54,389 nt of DNA from AG25 sp035604455 (GTDB lineage Bacteria > Gemmatimonadota > Gemmatimonadetes > Gemmatimonadales > GWC2-71-9): positions 1 through 54,389 of the forward strand of contig DATNIM010000130.1 in NCBI GenBank assembly GCA_035604455.1, in the 5' to 3' direction. Both the position numbers and the translations under genes were made by a program. Below are positions 22,870-32,040 of the stretch, piece after piece. The notes beneath the pieces are model-generated. The model had not been told where the DNA came from. It ran no database searches and saw only the letters and a program-made list of their open reading frames with translations. How positions within the stretch are numbered: position 1 is the first letter of the stretch; every line of letters starts with the position of its first letter.

Positions 22870-24285
22870 GTGATTCCCCGCATCGTCTCGACGCCGATCG
22901 CGCCGTTTCGTCTCCCCGCGCGCACGGCGCCCCGCGCCGTCCCACCGGGCGTGATCGCCTCGGCCTTAGGACCGGCGAACGCGCTCGCCCGGGACGTGCT
23001 CGTAGTCACCACGGGCCAGCAGCCCGGCCTCTTCACCGGGCCGCTCTACACGATCTACAAGGCGCTGTCCGCCATCGCGCTCGCGCAGCGACTCGAGCGA
23101 GAGTGGCGCACACCTGTCGTGCCGGTCTTCTGGGTAGCAGGCGACGACCACGACTTCGCCGAGGCGAACCACGCGGGGGTGCTGGACCGTCAGGGCGAGC
23201 TCGCGCGAATCGTGCTGCGCGAGCGCGCGGCCGGGGCGCCGCTCCTCCCGCTCGCCCGCGAGTTCTGCGGACCCGAAATGAGCACCTGCTTCGAGAATCT
23301 CCGCGCCGCCTTGCCCGACACCGAGTTCAAGGATGCGATGCTCGCCTGGCTCGAGAACGCCTACCGCCCGGACACGACGCTCGCCGATGCGTGCGCCACG
23401 GCGCTCGACAGCCTGCTCGGCCCCCGGGGCCTGGTCACCCTGCGCGCGTACGACCCTCGGGTGAAGGCCGCGGTGGCCGACATCCTCTTGCGCGGGCTCG
23501 ACGTCACGCTCGCCGACGGCCAGACGCCGGTGCTCCTCGAGGCGAGCGGGGGCAGGGACCGGTTGCGCCGGGACGGCGACGCGTGGCGCACCCGCCGCTC
23601 CGACGAGCGGTTCACGCGGTCGGACCTCGAGCGCATCGCAGCCGCAACGCCCGAGCGGCTCTCCCCGAACGTGCTCTTCCGTCCGGTCATCGAGGCCGCG
23701 CTGCTGCCCACGGTGGCGTACGCCGCGGGGCCGGCCGAGCTCGAATATTTCCCGGACGCGGGCCCGCTCTACGAGCTCGCGCCCGGCGCCACGCGCCAGG
23801 CGGCGGTCCCGCGCTGGTCCGGGCTCCTCGTGGACCAGCGGACCGACAAGCTCGTCGAGCGCTACGGGTTGTCGCTCGCGGAGTTGAACGGCGGGCCGGG
23901 GACGCTCGAAGCGCGGCTCCTACGGGAGACGCTGTCCCCGGAACTGGACGCTCGGCTGAAGGCCCTGCGGGGCACGCTGGAAGAGCACTACGCGGATCTC
24001 GGGGCCCAGGTGGCCCGCATCGATCCCACGCTCGAGCGACCGGTCGAGTCCGCCAAGAACGCAGCGCTGGCCGCGACGCAGGAGATCGAGAAGAAGCTCG
24101 TGGCCAGCCTGAAGCGCGAGAACGAGACCCTCGTGCGCCAGGTGGCGCGGGCCCGGACGTCGCTCTACCCCGACGGGGAGCCGCAGGAACGCGTGCTCAC
24201 GCTCGCCTCGGTCCTGGTGCGCTACGGGCCTGGGCTCCTCGACGGATTGGCCGAGGAGGTGGCGCGGTGGGCGGGCGCCTCGTAA
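22870..24285 (+). CDS. bshC: Putative bacillithiol biosynthesis cysteine-adding enzyme BshC
   Basis: BshC adds cysteine to glucosaminyl-malate in the last step of bacillithiol synthesis. The 471-residue protein has the family signatures TGQQPGLFTGPLYTIYKA, PVFWVAGDDHDFAEANH and SPNVLFRPVIEAALLP, plus a C-terminal coiled coil (ATQEIEKKLVASLKREN). It is shorter than Bacillus BshC (about 540). The GTG at 22870 is the first usable start after the rlmH stop in the same frame. bshA and bshB are not in the window. Confidence 0.9.
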   Translation: MIPRIVSTPIAPFRLPARTAPRAVPPGVIASALGPANALARDVLVVTTGQQPGLFTGPLYTIYKALSAIALAQRLEREWRTPVVPVFWVAGDDHDFAEANHAGVLDRQGELARIVLRERAAGAPLLPLAREFCGPEMSTCFENLRAALPDTEFKDAMLAWLENAYRPDTTLADACATALDSLLGPRGLVTLRAYDPRVKAAVADILLRGLDVTLADGQTPVLLEASGGRDRLRRDGDAWRTRRSDERFTRSDLERIAAATPERLSPNVLFRPVIEAALLPTVAYAAGPAELEYFPDAGPLYELAPGATRQAAVPRWSGLLVDQRTDKLVERYGLSLAELNGGPGTLEARLLRETLSPELDARLKALRGTLEEHYADLGAQVARIDPTLERPVESAKNAALAATQEIEKKLVASLKRENETLVRQVARARTSLYPDGEPQERVLTLASVLVRYGPGLLDGLAEEVARWAGAS

Positions 24286-24295
24286 AATCCTCCCC

Positions 24296-24559
24296 ATGTG
24301 GGCTGTCGTGGTCATCCTCCTTGTGGCCCTCCTGATCCCGATCACGGCAATCCTGCTCGACTCGCCTCTCGGGCGCTCGGTGGCGCGGCGTCTCGAGACG
24401 CAAGGCCCGGGGACGGGCGCGGACCTCGAGGCCTTGTCGCGGCGACTCGAGGTGCTCGAGACCGAAGTCGCCGACCTCACGCGGTCGCTCGCCGGCATGC
24501 ACGATGAAGTGCAGTTCGTGCAGCGACTCCTCGAAGCCCCCAAGAAGACCGAGCCCTGA
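24296..24559 (+). CDS. Small membrane-anchored coiled-coil protein
   Basis: 87 residues: an N-terminal membrane helix (WAVVVILLVALLIPITAILL) and a C-terminal coiled coil with heptad Leu/Val spacing (LEALSRRLEVLETEVADLTRSL). The ATG lies 10 bases after bshC. Its end overlaps a possible CTG start of murJ (CTGA at 24556-24559). Function unknown; position suggests an envelope role. Confidence 0.7.
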   Translation: MWAVVVILLVALLIPITAILLDSPLGRSVARRLETQGPGTGADLEALSRRLEVLETEVADLTRSLAGMHDEVQFVQRLLEAPKKTEP

Positions 24560-24600
24560 CCCAGGCTCGCGACACCCGCGCGGGTCGGCACGCCGCGCAG

Positions 24601-26124
24601 GTGGCGGCCGGGATCCTCGTGACCCGCGTGCTCGGCTACCTGCGCGAGCGCGTCTTCGCCTACTACTTCGGCAACGTGACGCCCGCCGCGGATGCCTTCC
24701 GGGCGGCACTCCGTATTCCGAACGCCATCCGCAACCTGCTCGGCGAAGGCACGCTCTCCGCGTCCTTCATCCCGGTCTACGCACGACTCGTCGAGCGCAA
24801 GGACACCGCAGCCCGCGCGCTCGCCGGTGCGACCCTCGGGCTCCTCCTTGCCGTGACGGGCGTCCTCGCGGTCGTGGGGATCGCGCTCGCGCCCGCGATC
24901 ACGACCCTCATCGCGAAGGGGTTCGACGCCCCGCGGCGCGAGCTCACGATCGCGCTCGTGCGGGTCCTGTTTCCGATGACGGGCCTGATGGTGGTCTCGG
25001 CCTGGTGTCTCGGGATCCTGAACACGCACCGGCAGTTCTTCCTGCCCTACGCGGCGCCGGCCCTGTGGAACGTGGCGGGGATCGCGGCCATGGTGGGTGC
25101 CTCAAGCTGGCTTGCCGGTCGGGGCCTCGAGCCCGCGGTCCAGGTCCACCGCCTGGCGCTCGCCCTGGCGTGGGGGACGGTGGCGGGCGCACTGCTCCAG
25201 ATCGCCGTCCAGCTGCCCGAGTGCTGGCGGCTCGTGGGCGGGATCCGCCTGCGGGTGAGTCTTGTGCCCGAGGGCGTGCGCTCGGTGATCGCGGCCTGGG
25301 TGCCGCTCCTCCTCGGTGCGGGCGTCGCCCAGCTGTCGGGGTTCGTGGACACGGTGCTCGGTTCGTTCACCGGCCCGGGCGGCGTGTCGGCGCTGGGCTA
25401 CGCGCAGCTCGTACAGGTGCTGCCGATCAGCCTCTTCGGCGTGTCGGTCGCCGCCGTCTCGCTTCCTGAGCTCTCGCGGGACGCGGGCGGCGAGGCCCCC
25501 AATGAAGTGCTCCGCGCGCGGATCGCAGTGGCGTTCCGGCGGATCAGCTTCTTCATCCTGCCCGCGAGCTTCGCGTTCACGGCACTCGGGCCCGTCCTGA
25601 TCGGCGCGCTGTTCCAGACGGGCCGCTTCACCGCCGAGGACACGGCCGTGGTGGGCGGCGTGCTCTCGGCCTACGGCGTCGGACTCCTCGGTCAGGCTAC
25701 GGTGAAACTCTTCGCGTCGGGGTTCTACGCGCTGCGCGACACCCGCACGCCGGTCAAGATCGCAAGCGCGTCGCTCGCCCTGTCCGCGGCGTTGGCGGTC
25801 GTCCTGATGCGGATCTACGGGCCCGCCGGGATCGCCTTCGGCTCATCCCTGGGCTCGACCGTGAACGTGATCTTCCACCTCAGGGACTTGGACCGCCGCA
25901 TCGGATCGGTGCTCGGGCGGCTCGAGTGGCGGGCGCTGGGACAAAGCGTCGCGGGGGCGCTCCTGGCGACCGGGGCTGGGGTGCTCGCGCTCCGGCTGGT
26001 CGCGCGGGCCGCGCCCATCCCCCAGGCGCTCGTGGCCACCGTTATCTTTCTCGCCAGCTACGCGGTCGTGACCATAGCCCTGCGCCACCCCGATGCCACC
26101 CGCCTGTGGAAGTTCGTGAGCTGA
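24601..26124 (+). CDS. murJ: Lipid II flippase MurJ
   Basis: MOP-superfamily flippase moving lipid II across the inner membrane for peptidoglycan synthesis. 507 residues from the GTG at 24601, with about 14 hydrophobic segments and the family motifs VLGYLRERVFAYYFG and NLLGEGTLSASFIPVYARL. The frame continues upstream to a CTG at 24556 that overlaps the previous stop as CTGA; that start would add 15 residues (TQARDTRAGRHAAQ), closer to the usual MurJ N-terminus. uvrC overlaps its 3' end. Confidence 0.93.
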   Translation: MAAGILVTRVLGYLRERVFAYYFGNVTPAADAFRAALRIPNAIRNLLGEGTLSASFIPVYARLVERKDTAARALAGATLGLLLAVTGVLAVVGIALAPAITTLIAKGFDAPRRELTIALVRVLFPMTGLMVVSAWCLGILNTHRQFFLPYAAPALWNVAGIAAMVGASSWLAGRGLEPAVQVHRLALALAWGTVAGALLQIAVQLPECWRLVGGIRLRVSLVPEGVRSVIAAWVPLLLGAGVAQLSGFVDTVLGSFTGPGGVSALGYAQLVQVLPISLFGVSVAAVSLPELSRDAGGEAPNEVLRARIAVAFRRISFFILPASFAFTALGPVLIGALFQTGRFTAEDTAVVGGVLSAYGVGLLGQATVKLFASGFYALRDTRTPVKIASASLALSAALAVVLMRIYGPAGIAFGSSLGSTVNVIFHLRDLDRRIGSVLGRLEWRALGQSVAGALLATGAGVLALRLVARAAPIPQALVATVIFLASYAVVTIALRHPDATRLWKFVS

Positions 26125-27905
26125 TCGCCCGGAAGCTCGACGCGCTGCCGGACCGGCCGGGCGTCTATCTCTGGAAGAACGCGGCAGGCGACGTGCTCTA
26201 CGTGGGCAAGGCCAAGAGCCTGCGCGCCCGCGTGTCGAGCTACGTCGCGGGGGACGCCGAGCGGAGCCCCGAGCAAGCCGCCCTGCTCCAGCAGATCGCC
26301 GACGTCGACACCATCGTCGTGCCGAGCGAAGCCGAGGCGCTGCTCCTTGAGAACAACCTCATCAAGGAGTACAAGCCTCGCTTCAACATCCGCCTCACGG
26401 ACGACAAGAGCTACCCGCGGATCGCGGTCACCCTCCGCGAGCCGTTCCCCAGGGTCCTCGTCACCCGGCGGCTCGATATGCCCGGCGCGCGCTACTTCGG
26501 CCCCTACACCGACGTCGCCGTGCTGCGCCAGACCTTGAGCATCATCCGCCGCCTCTTCACCGTTCGCTCCTGCTCCTGGGATCTTCCGCGGGAAGCGCCC
26601 GACCGACCCTGTCTCGACTACCACATCGAGCGCTGCCGCGCCCCGTGCGTGGGCTACCAGACGCAGGACGCCTACGCGCGCATGATCGACGACGTCCTGC
26701 TCTTCCTCGAGGGCAAGACGACGGACGTGCGCGGCCGGCTGCGCGAGCGGATGCTCGACGCGAGCGGGCGTCAGGAGTTCGAGCGCGCGGCGCAGCTGCG
26801 CGATGCGCTGCAGTGGCTCGCTCAGGTCGACGCGCCGCAGACGGTCGAGCTCGTGGGCGGCGGGGATGCCGACGCGATCGGATTCGCCCGCGACGGCGAC
26901 GACGCGTGCGGCGTCATCCTGCGCGTGCGGGATGGCCGACTGGTGGCGCGCGACTCGCGGTTCCTCGAAAACGTGGCGCCCGAGTCCGAAGCGGCGGTGC
27001 TCGCCGCCTTCCTCGTGCGCTTCTACCTCCCCTCGCCCGATCGCGCGGGGCGGGTGCTCCTGCCGTTTCAGCCAGACGATTGGGACCTGCTGCAGGGCCT
27101 CGCGGCCGTCGACTGGCGCCTCCCGCAACGCGGCACGCTCGAACGGCTCGTGGCGCTCGCCGACCAGAACGCCCGCCACCTCCTGGACAGCCTGCTGATC
27201 GAGAGTTTCGACATCGACGAACGTGCGGCGGATCCGGTGTACGCCCTGGGCCGCGACCTCGGGCTCACGACGGTGCCGCGCGCGTTCGTGTGCGTCGACA
27301 TCTCGACCAACCAGGGGCGCGACACCGTGGGCGCGCTCGTGTGGTTCGAGGGCGGTCGGCCGAAGAAATCCGAATACCGGCGGTTCAGGATCAAGACCGC
27401 GCCGCAGGACGATTTCGCCGCGATCCACGAGGTAGTCACCCGGTATCTGACGCGCCGGCGGGACGAGGGCAAGCCGATTCCCGATCTCGTGGTCGTGGAC
27501 GGCGGCAAGGGACAGCTCGGCGCGGCCGTGGAGGCCGCGCGGGCGCTCGGTATCGAGTCGCTGCCGATCGTGAGCCTCGCCAAGCGCGAGGAGGAGATCT
27601 TTCTCCCCGATCGCGCCGAGGCCCTCCGGCTGGCGCGCCGGAGCTCCTCGCTCAAGCTGCTGCAGCGCGCGCGCGACGAGGCGCACCGCTTCGCCGTCAC
27701 GTTCAGCCGGCAGCGTCGCCGCGCCCGCACGCTCACGTCCGAGCTGCTCACGATCCCCGGGATCGGGCCGACGCGCCGCCGCCAGTTGCTCGAGCGCTTC
27801 GGCTCGCTCGCCGGCGTGAAGACGGCGACGGTCGCCGAGATCGCGAGCCTCCCCGGGTTCTCCGAACGCCTGGCCGAGCGCGTGCGCGAGCGACTGCGCG
27901 GGTAA
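26106..27905 (+). CDS. uvrC: UvrABC system protein C
   Basis: Nucleotide-excision-repair endonuclease making both incisions around a UvrB-marked lesion. About 599 residues from the GTG at 26106: an N-terminal GIY-YIG nuclease (PGVYLWKNAAGDVLYVGKA), four Cys in the middle (RSCSWD, PCLDY, CRAPC), a UVR motif (RQEFERAAQLRDAL), an RNase H-like nuclease (VCVDISTNQGRDTVGA, VVVDGGKGQLG) and a C-terminal double HhH (IPGIGPTRRRQLLERFG). A CTG at 26121 overlapping the murJ stop is an alternative start. Confidence 0.95.
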   Translation: MEVRELIARKLDALPDRPGVYLWKNAAGDVLYVGKAKSLRARVSSYVAGDAERSPEQAALLQQIADVDTIVVPSEAEALLLENNLIKEYKPRFNIRLTDDKSYPRIAVTLREPFPRVLVTRRLDMPGARYFGPYTDVAVLRQTLSIIRRLFTVRSCSWDLPREAPDRPCLDYHIERCRAPCVGYQTQDAYARMIDDVLLFLEGKTTDVRGRLRERMLDASGRQEFERAAQLRDALQWLAQVDAPQTVELVGGGDADAIGFARDGDDACGVILRVRDGRLVARDSRFLENVAPESEAAVLAAFLVRFYLPSPDRAGRVLLPFQPDDWDLLQGLAAVDWRLPQRGTLERLVALADQNARHLLDSLLIESFDIDERAADPVYALGRDLGLTTVPRAFVCVDISTNQGRDTVGALVWFEGGRPKKSEYRRFRIKTAPQDDFAAIHEVVTRYLTRRRDEGKPIPDLVVVDGGKGQLGAAVEAARALGIESLPIVSLAKREEEIFLPDRAEALRLARRSSSLKLLQRARDEAHRFAVTFSRQRRRARTLTSELLTIPGIGPTRRRQLLERFGSLAGVKTATVAEIASLPGFSERLAERVRERLRG

Positions 27906-27945
27906 GGCGCTCGCGTGGCCCGCCTATATTGCGCAACTTCCGCCC

Positions 27946-29124
27946 ATGCGCTTCGCGATCCTCGATCCCTCGGCCGGCATCAGCGGCGACATGACGCTCG
28001 GCAGCCTGCTCGCGCTCGGGCTCCCCGCTGCCTGGCTCGAGACGCTCCCCGGCCGGCTCGGCCTGGGCGACGTGGGCGTGACGATCCGCGACGTGCGGCG
28101 CGCCGGGATCGGCTGCAAGCAGGTCGAGTTCACCATTCCGCCGCAGCCCCACGGCCGTCATGTGGGCGCGCTCGTGCGCCTGGTCGAGGACGCCGCACTC
28201 GCTCCGCGGGTGCGCGAGCGCGCCGTCCAGGCGTTCAGGTTGTTGGGGGAAGCCGAAGGCCGCGTGCACGGGGTCGCCCCGGAGAAGGTGCACCTGCACG
28301 AGGTCGGGGCCGTGGACGCGGTGCTCGACATCGTCGGCGCGATCGAAGGATTCGACGTGCTGGGCGTGGATCACGTTTACAACTGGCCGGTGGCGCTCGG
28401 CACGGGCTGGGTCGACGCGGCGCACGGGCGGCTCCCGGTGCCCGCCCCGGCCACGGCCGTCCTGCTCGAAGGTGTCGAGGTGGCGACAGGCGGCGTGGTG
28501 GAGGGTGAGGCCACGACGCCGACGGGTGCGACGCTCCTGCGGGTGCTCTCCCAGGGGGCCCCGCCGCCGCGCTGGCGTCTCGTGGCCACGGGCTGGGGCG
28601 CGGGCCAGCGAGACCCGAAGGAATACGCGAACGCCCTGCGCGTGATCGTCGCCGAATCGGCGGAAGAAGCGGGACGGGTCGTCATGCTCGCGGCCGATGT
28701 GGACGACATGAGCCCCGAATACGCGGAGCCCTTGCGGCGGGCGCTCACCGAGGCGGGCGCGGTCGACGTGGAAACCTGGCCCGTGCAGATGAAGAAAGGC
28801 CGCGTGGGGTTTCGCGTGGAGGCCGTGGCGCCCGAGGCCGTGGCCGAGCAGGTCACGGCGGCCCTGTTTCGCAACAGCACCACGGCCGGGGTCCGCCGCT
28901 GGGTCGCGGAGCGCGCGACGCTCGCCCGCCGGGAGCTCGCCGTGAGCGTCGCCCCCAACGTCTCCGTCCGCGTAAAGGTGCTCGAGCAACCGAGCGGCCC
29001 GCGGGTCAAGGCGGAGTACGACGACGTGCTCGTCGCGGCAGCGGCGCTTGGGAAACCGGCGCTTGAGATCGCCCGGGCCGCCGAACGCGAGGCCGAGGCT
29101 CTCCTCGCCAGACGCGACCCGTGA
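27946..29124 (+). CDS. larC: Nickel-pincer cofactor biosynthesis protein LarC
   Basis: CTP-dependent nickel insertase that installs Ni into the pincer cofactor of lactate-racemase-type enzymes. The 392-residue single-frame protein shows FAILDPSAGISGDMTLGSLL at the N-terminus, VHLHEVGAVDAVLDIVG, and a C-terminal half with LAADVDDMSPEY and PVQMKKGRVGF. Some species make LarC by frameshift, but here it is one uninterrupted frame. larA, larB and larE are not in the window. Overlaps the next gene by GTGA. Confidence 0.92.
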   Translation: MRFAILDPSAGISGDMTLGSLLALGLPAAWLETLPGRLGLGDVGVTIRDVRRAGIGCKQVEFTIPPQPHGRHVGALVRLVEDAALAPRVRERAVQAFRLLGEAEGRVHGVAPEKVHLHEVGAVDAVLDIVGAIEGFDVLGVDHVYNWPVALGTGWVDAAHGRLPVPAPATAVLLEGVEVATGGVVEGEATTPTGATLLRVLSQGAPPPRWRLVATGWGAGQRDPKEYANALRVIVAESAEEAGRVVMLAADVDDMSPEYAEPLRRALTEAGAVDVETWPVQMKKGRVGFRVEAVAPEAVAEQVTAALFRNSTTAGVRRWVAERATLARRELAVSVAPNVSVRVKVLEQPSGPRVKAEYDDVLVAAAALGKPALEIARAAEREAEALLARRDP

Positions 29125-30581
29125 AGCTCCGCGCCGTGGCGCTCGCGGTCGCGTGCGCCACGGGCGCGACGCGTGGCACGCAAGCGCAGCGCTGCGACTT
29201 GAAGCCCGGACACCCGCTCGTCACGCGCGCGATCGCCCTGCTCCGGAGCGCGGGCGAGACCGCCTTCCAGGACGAGCGCGACAAAGACCTGCGCGACGCC
29301 CTGCAACAGCTCACCAACGTCCTCGGCCTCGCGGCGCAGGCGAAGAACGCAGCGGCCTGGTATTACCTAGGCCGCTATTACGTCGCCACAAGCGATCTCC
29401 TCGGGGCGGATTCCGCTTTTCGCCAAACCGTCGTCCTCGCCCCCGGGTGCGAGGACGAGGTGAACACGTGGCGCCGCGTGCTCTGGGTGCCCGTGGTGAA
29501 CGCCGGGGTCGCGGCGTGGCAGGGCGGCAACCTGGACTCGGCGCTGACGGCGTTCCGCTCGGCGAACGCCGTGTACACGGCCGAGCCAACGGCCTTCGCG
29601 TACATGGCGGCGATTCTTGCCGCCCGCGACGATCTCGATTCGGCCGCGGCCTACTTTCAGCTCGCCTTGACCGCGGCGGCGGACCCCCGCTTCACGCCTG
29701 AGCGCAAGAACGCCATGTACAACATGGCCCGTGTCTACCAGCGCGCGGGACGCTACGACGATGCCGCCCGGGCCTACAGCCGCTACTTGGACGACTACCC
29801 GGCCGACATCAGCGCGCGCGCGAGCGTCGTCGCCGTGTACTTGGAAACGGGCCAAAGCGACTCGGCCGCGGCCGGCGTGGCCGCCTTGCTTGCGGATTCT
29901 GATTCGGCGGAAGCGGGCGACCTGATCTCAGGCGGCGAGGAGATCTACCGCGCGGTGCCCGCCCCGCCCGACACGGCCGTCGTCGCCGCGTGCGCCGTCG
30001 ACGCTAGCGACGCCCTCGCCCGGTGCGATACCACGACTCGCGAGGCGCTCGCGGCCTACGACACGGCGCGCGTGCAAGCGAGCAGGCTCGCCCTTGCGGT
30101 CGTGCGGGCCGGGCTTGCGAAGAACCCCTGGGATCGCACGGCTCTGTTTACGGCGACCGACATTGCCGTTGTTGCGGGCGACACGAGGTTCGCGGACTCG
30201 GCCGCTGCACGACTCTTCAGTCTCGACCCGGGGAACCGGGCGACGCTGCTCCTCGTGTCCCAAGCCTGGCGCGCGGCGGGCAACGCAGATTCCGCGGGCC
30301 ACTACGCGACGCTCGCGGACTCCCTCCCGCTCGACGTGACCGTGGGGACACTGAGTGTGTCGCCCGAGGGCGCCACGCTCTCCGGGGTCGTGACCAACCG
30401 CGAGCCGCACGGGGTTGGGAGCACGGCGCTCGGGTTCGATTTCTTGGACCGCGCGGGCGCCGTCATCACGAGCGCCACCCAGTGCCTCCCCGCCCTCGAG
30501 GCGGGGGAGAGCAGTCCGTTTGCCGTGAACGGGGCGGGGGAGGGGATCGCGGCGTGGCGCTACCGGGTCGGCGCGCCGTGA
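29121..30581 (+). CDS. Secreted TPR-repeat protein
   Basis: 486 residues with a signal peptide (to about TQAQ, residue 22) followed by TPR-like helical repeats: AAWYYLGRYYVATSDLLGADSAF, NAGVAAWQGGNLDSALTAF and NMARVYQRAGRYDDAARAY. The C-terminal ~80 residues look like a beta-sandwich (VTVGTLSVSPEGATLSGVV). Probably periplasmic and scaffold-like; no enzymatic motif seen. GTG start coupled to larC. Confidence 0.75.
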   Translation: MKLRAVALAVACATGATRGTQAQRCDLKPGHPLVTRAIALLRSAGETAFQDERDKDLRDALQQLTNVLGLAAQAKNAAAWYYLGRYYVATSDLLGADSAFRQTVVLAPGCEDEVNTWRRVLWVPVVNAGVAAWQGGNLDSALTAFRSANAVYTAEPTAFAYMAAILAARDDLDSAAAYFQLALTAAADPRFTPERKNAMYNMARVYQRAGRYDDAARAYSRYLDDYPADISARASVVAVYLETGQSDSAAAGVAALLADSDSAEAGDLISGGEEIYRAVPAPPDTAVVAACAVDASDALARCDTTTREALAAYDTARVQASRLALAVVRAGLAKNPWDRTALFTATDIAVVAGDTRFADSAAARLFSLDPGNRATLLLVSQAWRAAGNADSAGHYATLADSLPLDVTVGTLSVSPEGATLSGVVTNREPHGVGSTALGFDFLDRAGAVITSATQCLPALEAGESSPFAVNGAGEGIAAWRYRVGAP

Positions 30582-30597
30582 GCATCCGGCTCTAGGC

Positions 30598-32004
30598 ATG
30601 CACGCCACCGCACCGCAGATCCTCGGCGCCTGTCTCCACATCGGCCTCGCCCTCGTGGTCTCGGCGCACATCGTGCTCACGAAGTCCGACGTCCGCGCGG
30701 CGATCGGGTGGACGGGACTCGTGTGGCTCGCGCCCTTCATCGGGTCGGCGCTCTACGTTTCCTTCGGCGTGAACCGCATTCGCCGCCGTGCGGGGCGGAT
30801 CCGGGGACGCCAACCCGACGCGCGCTCGACGCCCCCGCCGACGCCCGTGCCAGGCGATCCGCCCCTTCGCTCGCTCGCCACGCTCGTGGGCTCGCTCACC
30901 AAGGCGCCCCTGGTCCCCGGCAACGCGTTCGACCCCCTCGTGAACGGGGACGAGGGCTATCCGGCGATGCTCGAGGCCATCGACCGGGCCCAGCGGACGG
31001 TCGCCATGGCCACCTATATCTTCGATCGCGGCCAGGTGGCGGACCGCTTCGTGGACGCACTCGGTCGCGCCGTGGCCCGGGGCGTCGAGGTGCGCGTGCT
31101 GATCGACGGCGTGGGCGCGCGCTACAGCCGGCCGCCCATCGCGCGGCAGCTCCGCGCCCGGGGCGTGCCGGTGGCCGAGTTTCTGAAGAGTCTCGTCCCC
31201 GTGTCCCACCCCTACGTCAACCTGCGCAACCACCGGAAGCTTCTCGTCGTGGACGGCGCGGTCGGGTTCTGCGGCGGCCTGAACATCCGCGACGGCTGCA
31301 TGCTCGCCCTGGCCACGCCCGAACCCACGCAAGACATCCATTTCCGGATCCGCGGTCCGGTGGTGGCCCAGCTCTTGGGCGCGCTCGCGTTCGACTGGAC
31401 GTTCACGACCGGCGAGCAGCTCGGGCCTGGGTGGTTCCCGCGGCTCGAGCCCGTGGGCGAGGTCTACGCGCGCGGGATTCGGGACGGCCCGGACGAGGAC
31501 TTCGAGACGTTCTTGATGACCCTGCTCGGCGCGTTGTCGCAGGCGACTCGCACGATCCGGATCGTGACGCCCTACTTCCTCCCCGACTCGCCCTTGGTCG
31601 ACGCGCTGCGCGTGGCCACGCTGCGCGGCGTGCGGGTCGAGATTCTCCTGCCCGAGCGCGGCAACCTGCGGCTCGTCCAGTGGGCCATGATGGCCAAACT
31701 CGCCCGCGTGGCGAGCGGGTGCCAGATCTACCTGTCGCGTCCGCCGTTCGATCACTCGAAGCTCCTGGTGGTCGACGGCGCGTGGTCGCTCATCGGGTCG
31801 GCAAACTGGGATCCGCGGAGCTTGCGCCTCAACTTCGAGTACGTGGTCGAAGCCTATTCCGCCCCGCTCGCGGCCCGCCTGAACGCCATCATCGACCAGA
31901 AGCTCGCGAGCGCGCGCCCGCTCTCGCTCGATGAGATCGAGCGCCGGAACCTCGCCACAAAGCTGAGGGACGGCGTCGCATGGCTCGCGCAGCCGTATCT
32001 GTAG
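30598..32004 (+). CDS. cls: Cardiolipin synthase (phospholipase D family)
   Basis: Makes cardiolipin from phosphatidylglycerol at the inner membrane. The 468-residue protein has N-terminal membrane segments (PLDc_N-like), then two HKD motifs: HRKLLVVDGAVGFCGG and HSKLLVVDGAWSLIGSANWD. The second is followed by RSLRLNFE, as in Cls. ATG start 16 bases after the TPR gene. Confidence 0.94.
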   Translation: MHATAPQILGACLHIGLALVVSAHIVLTKSDVRAAIGWTGLVWLAPFIGSALYVSFGVNRIRRRAGRIRGRQPDARSTPPPTPVPGDPPLRSLATLVGSLTKAPLVPGNAFDPLVNGDEGYPAMLEAIDRAQRTVAMATYIFDRGQVADRFVDALGRAVARGVEVRVLIDGVGARYSRPPIARQLRARGVPVAEFLKSLVPVSHPYVNLRNHRKLLVVDGAVGFCGGLNIRDGCMLALATPEPTQDIHFRIRGPVVAQLLGALAFDWTFTTGEQLGPGWFPRLEPVGEVYARGIRDGPDEDFETFLMTLLGALSQATRTIRIVTPYFLPDSPLVDALRVATLRGVRVEILLPERGNLRLVQWAMMAKLARVASGCQIYLSRPPFDHSKLLVVDGAWSLIGSANWDPRSLRLNFEYVVEAYSAPLAARLNAIIDQKLASARPLSLDEIERRNLATKLRDGVAWLAQPYL

Positions 32005-32040
32005 CGACCCCTCTCCCCCGTTGATCCTGGCCTAGAGCGC

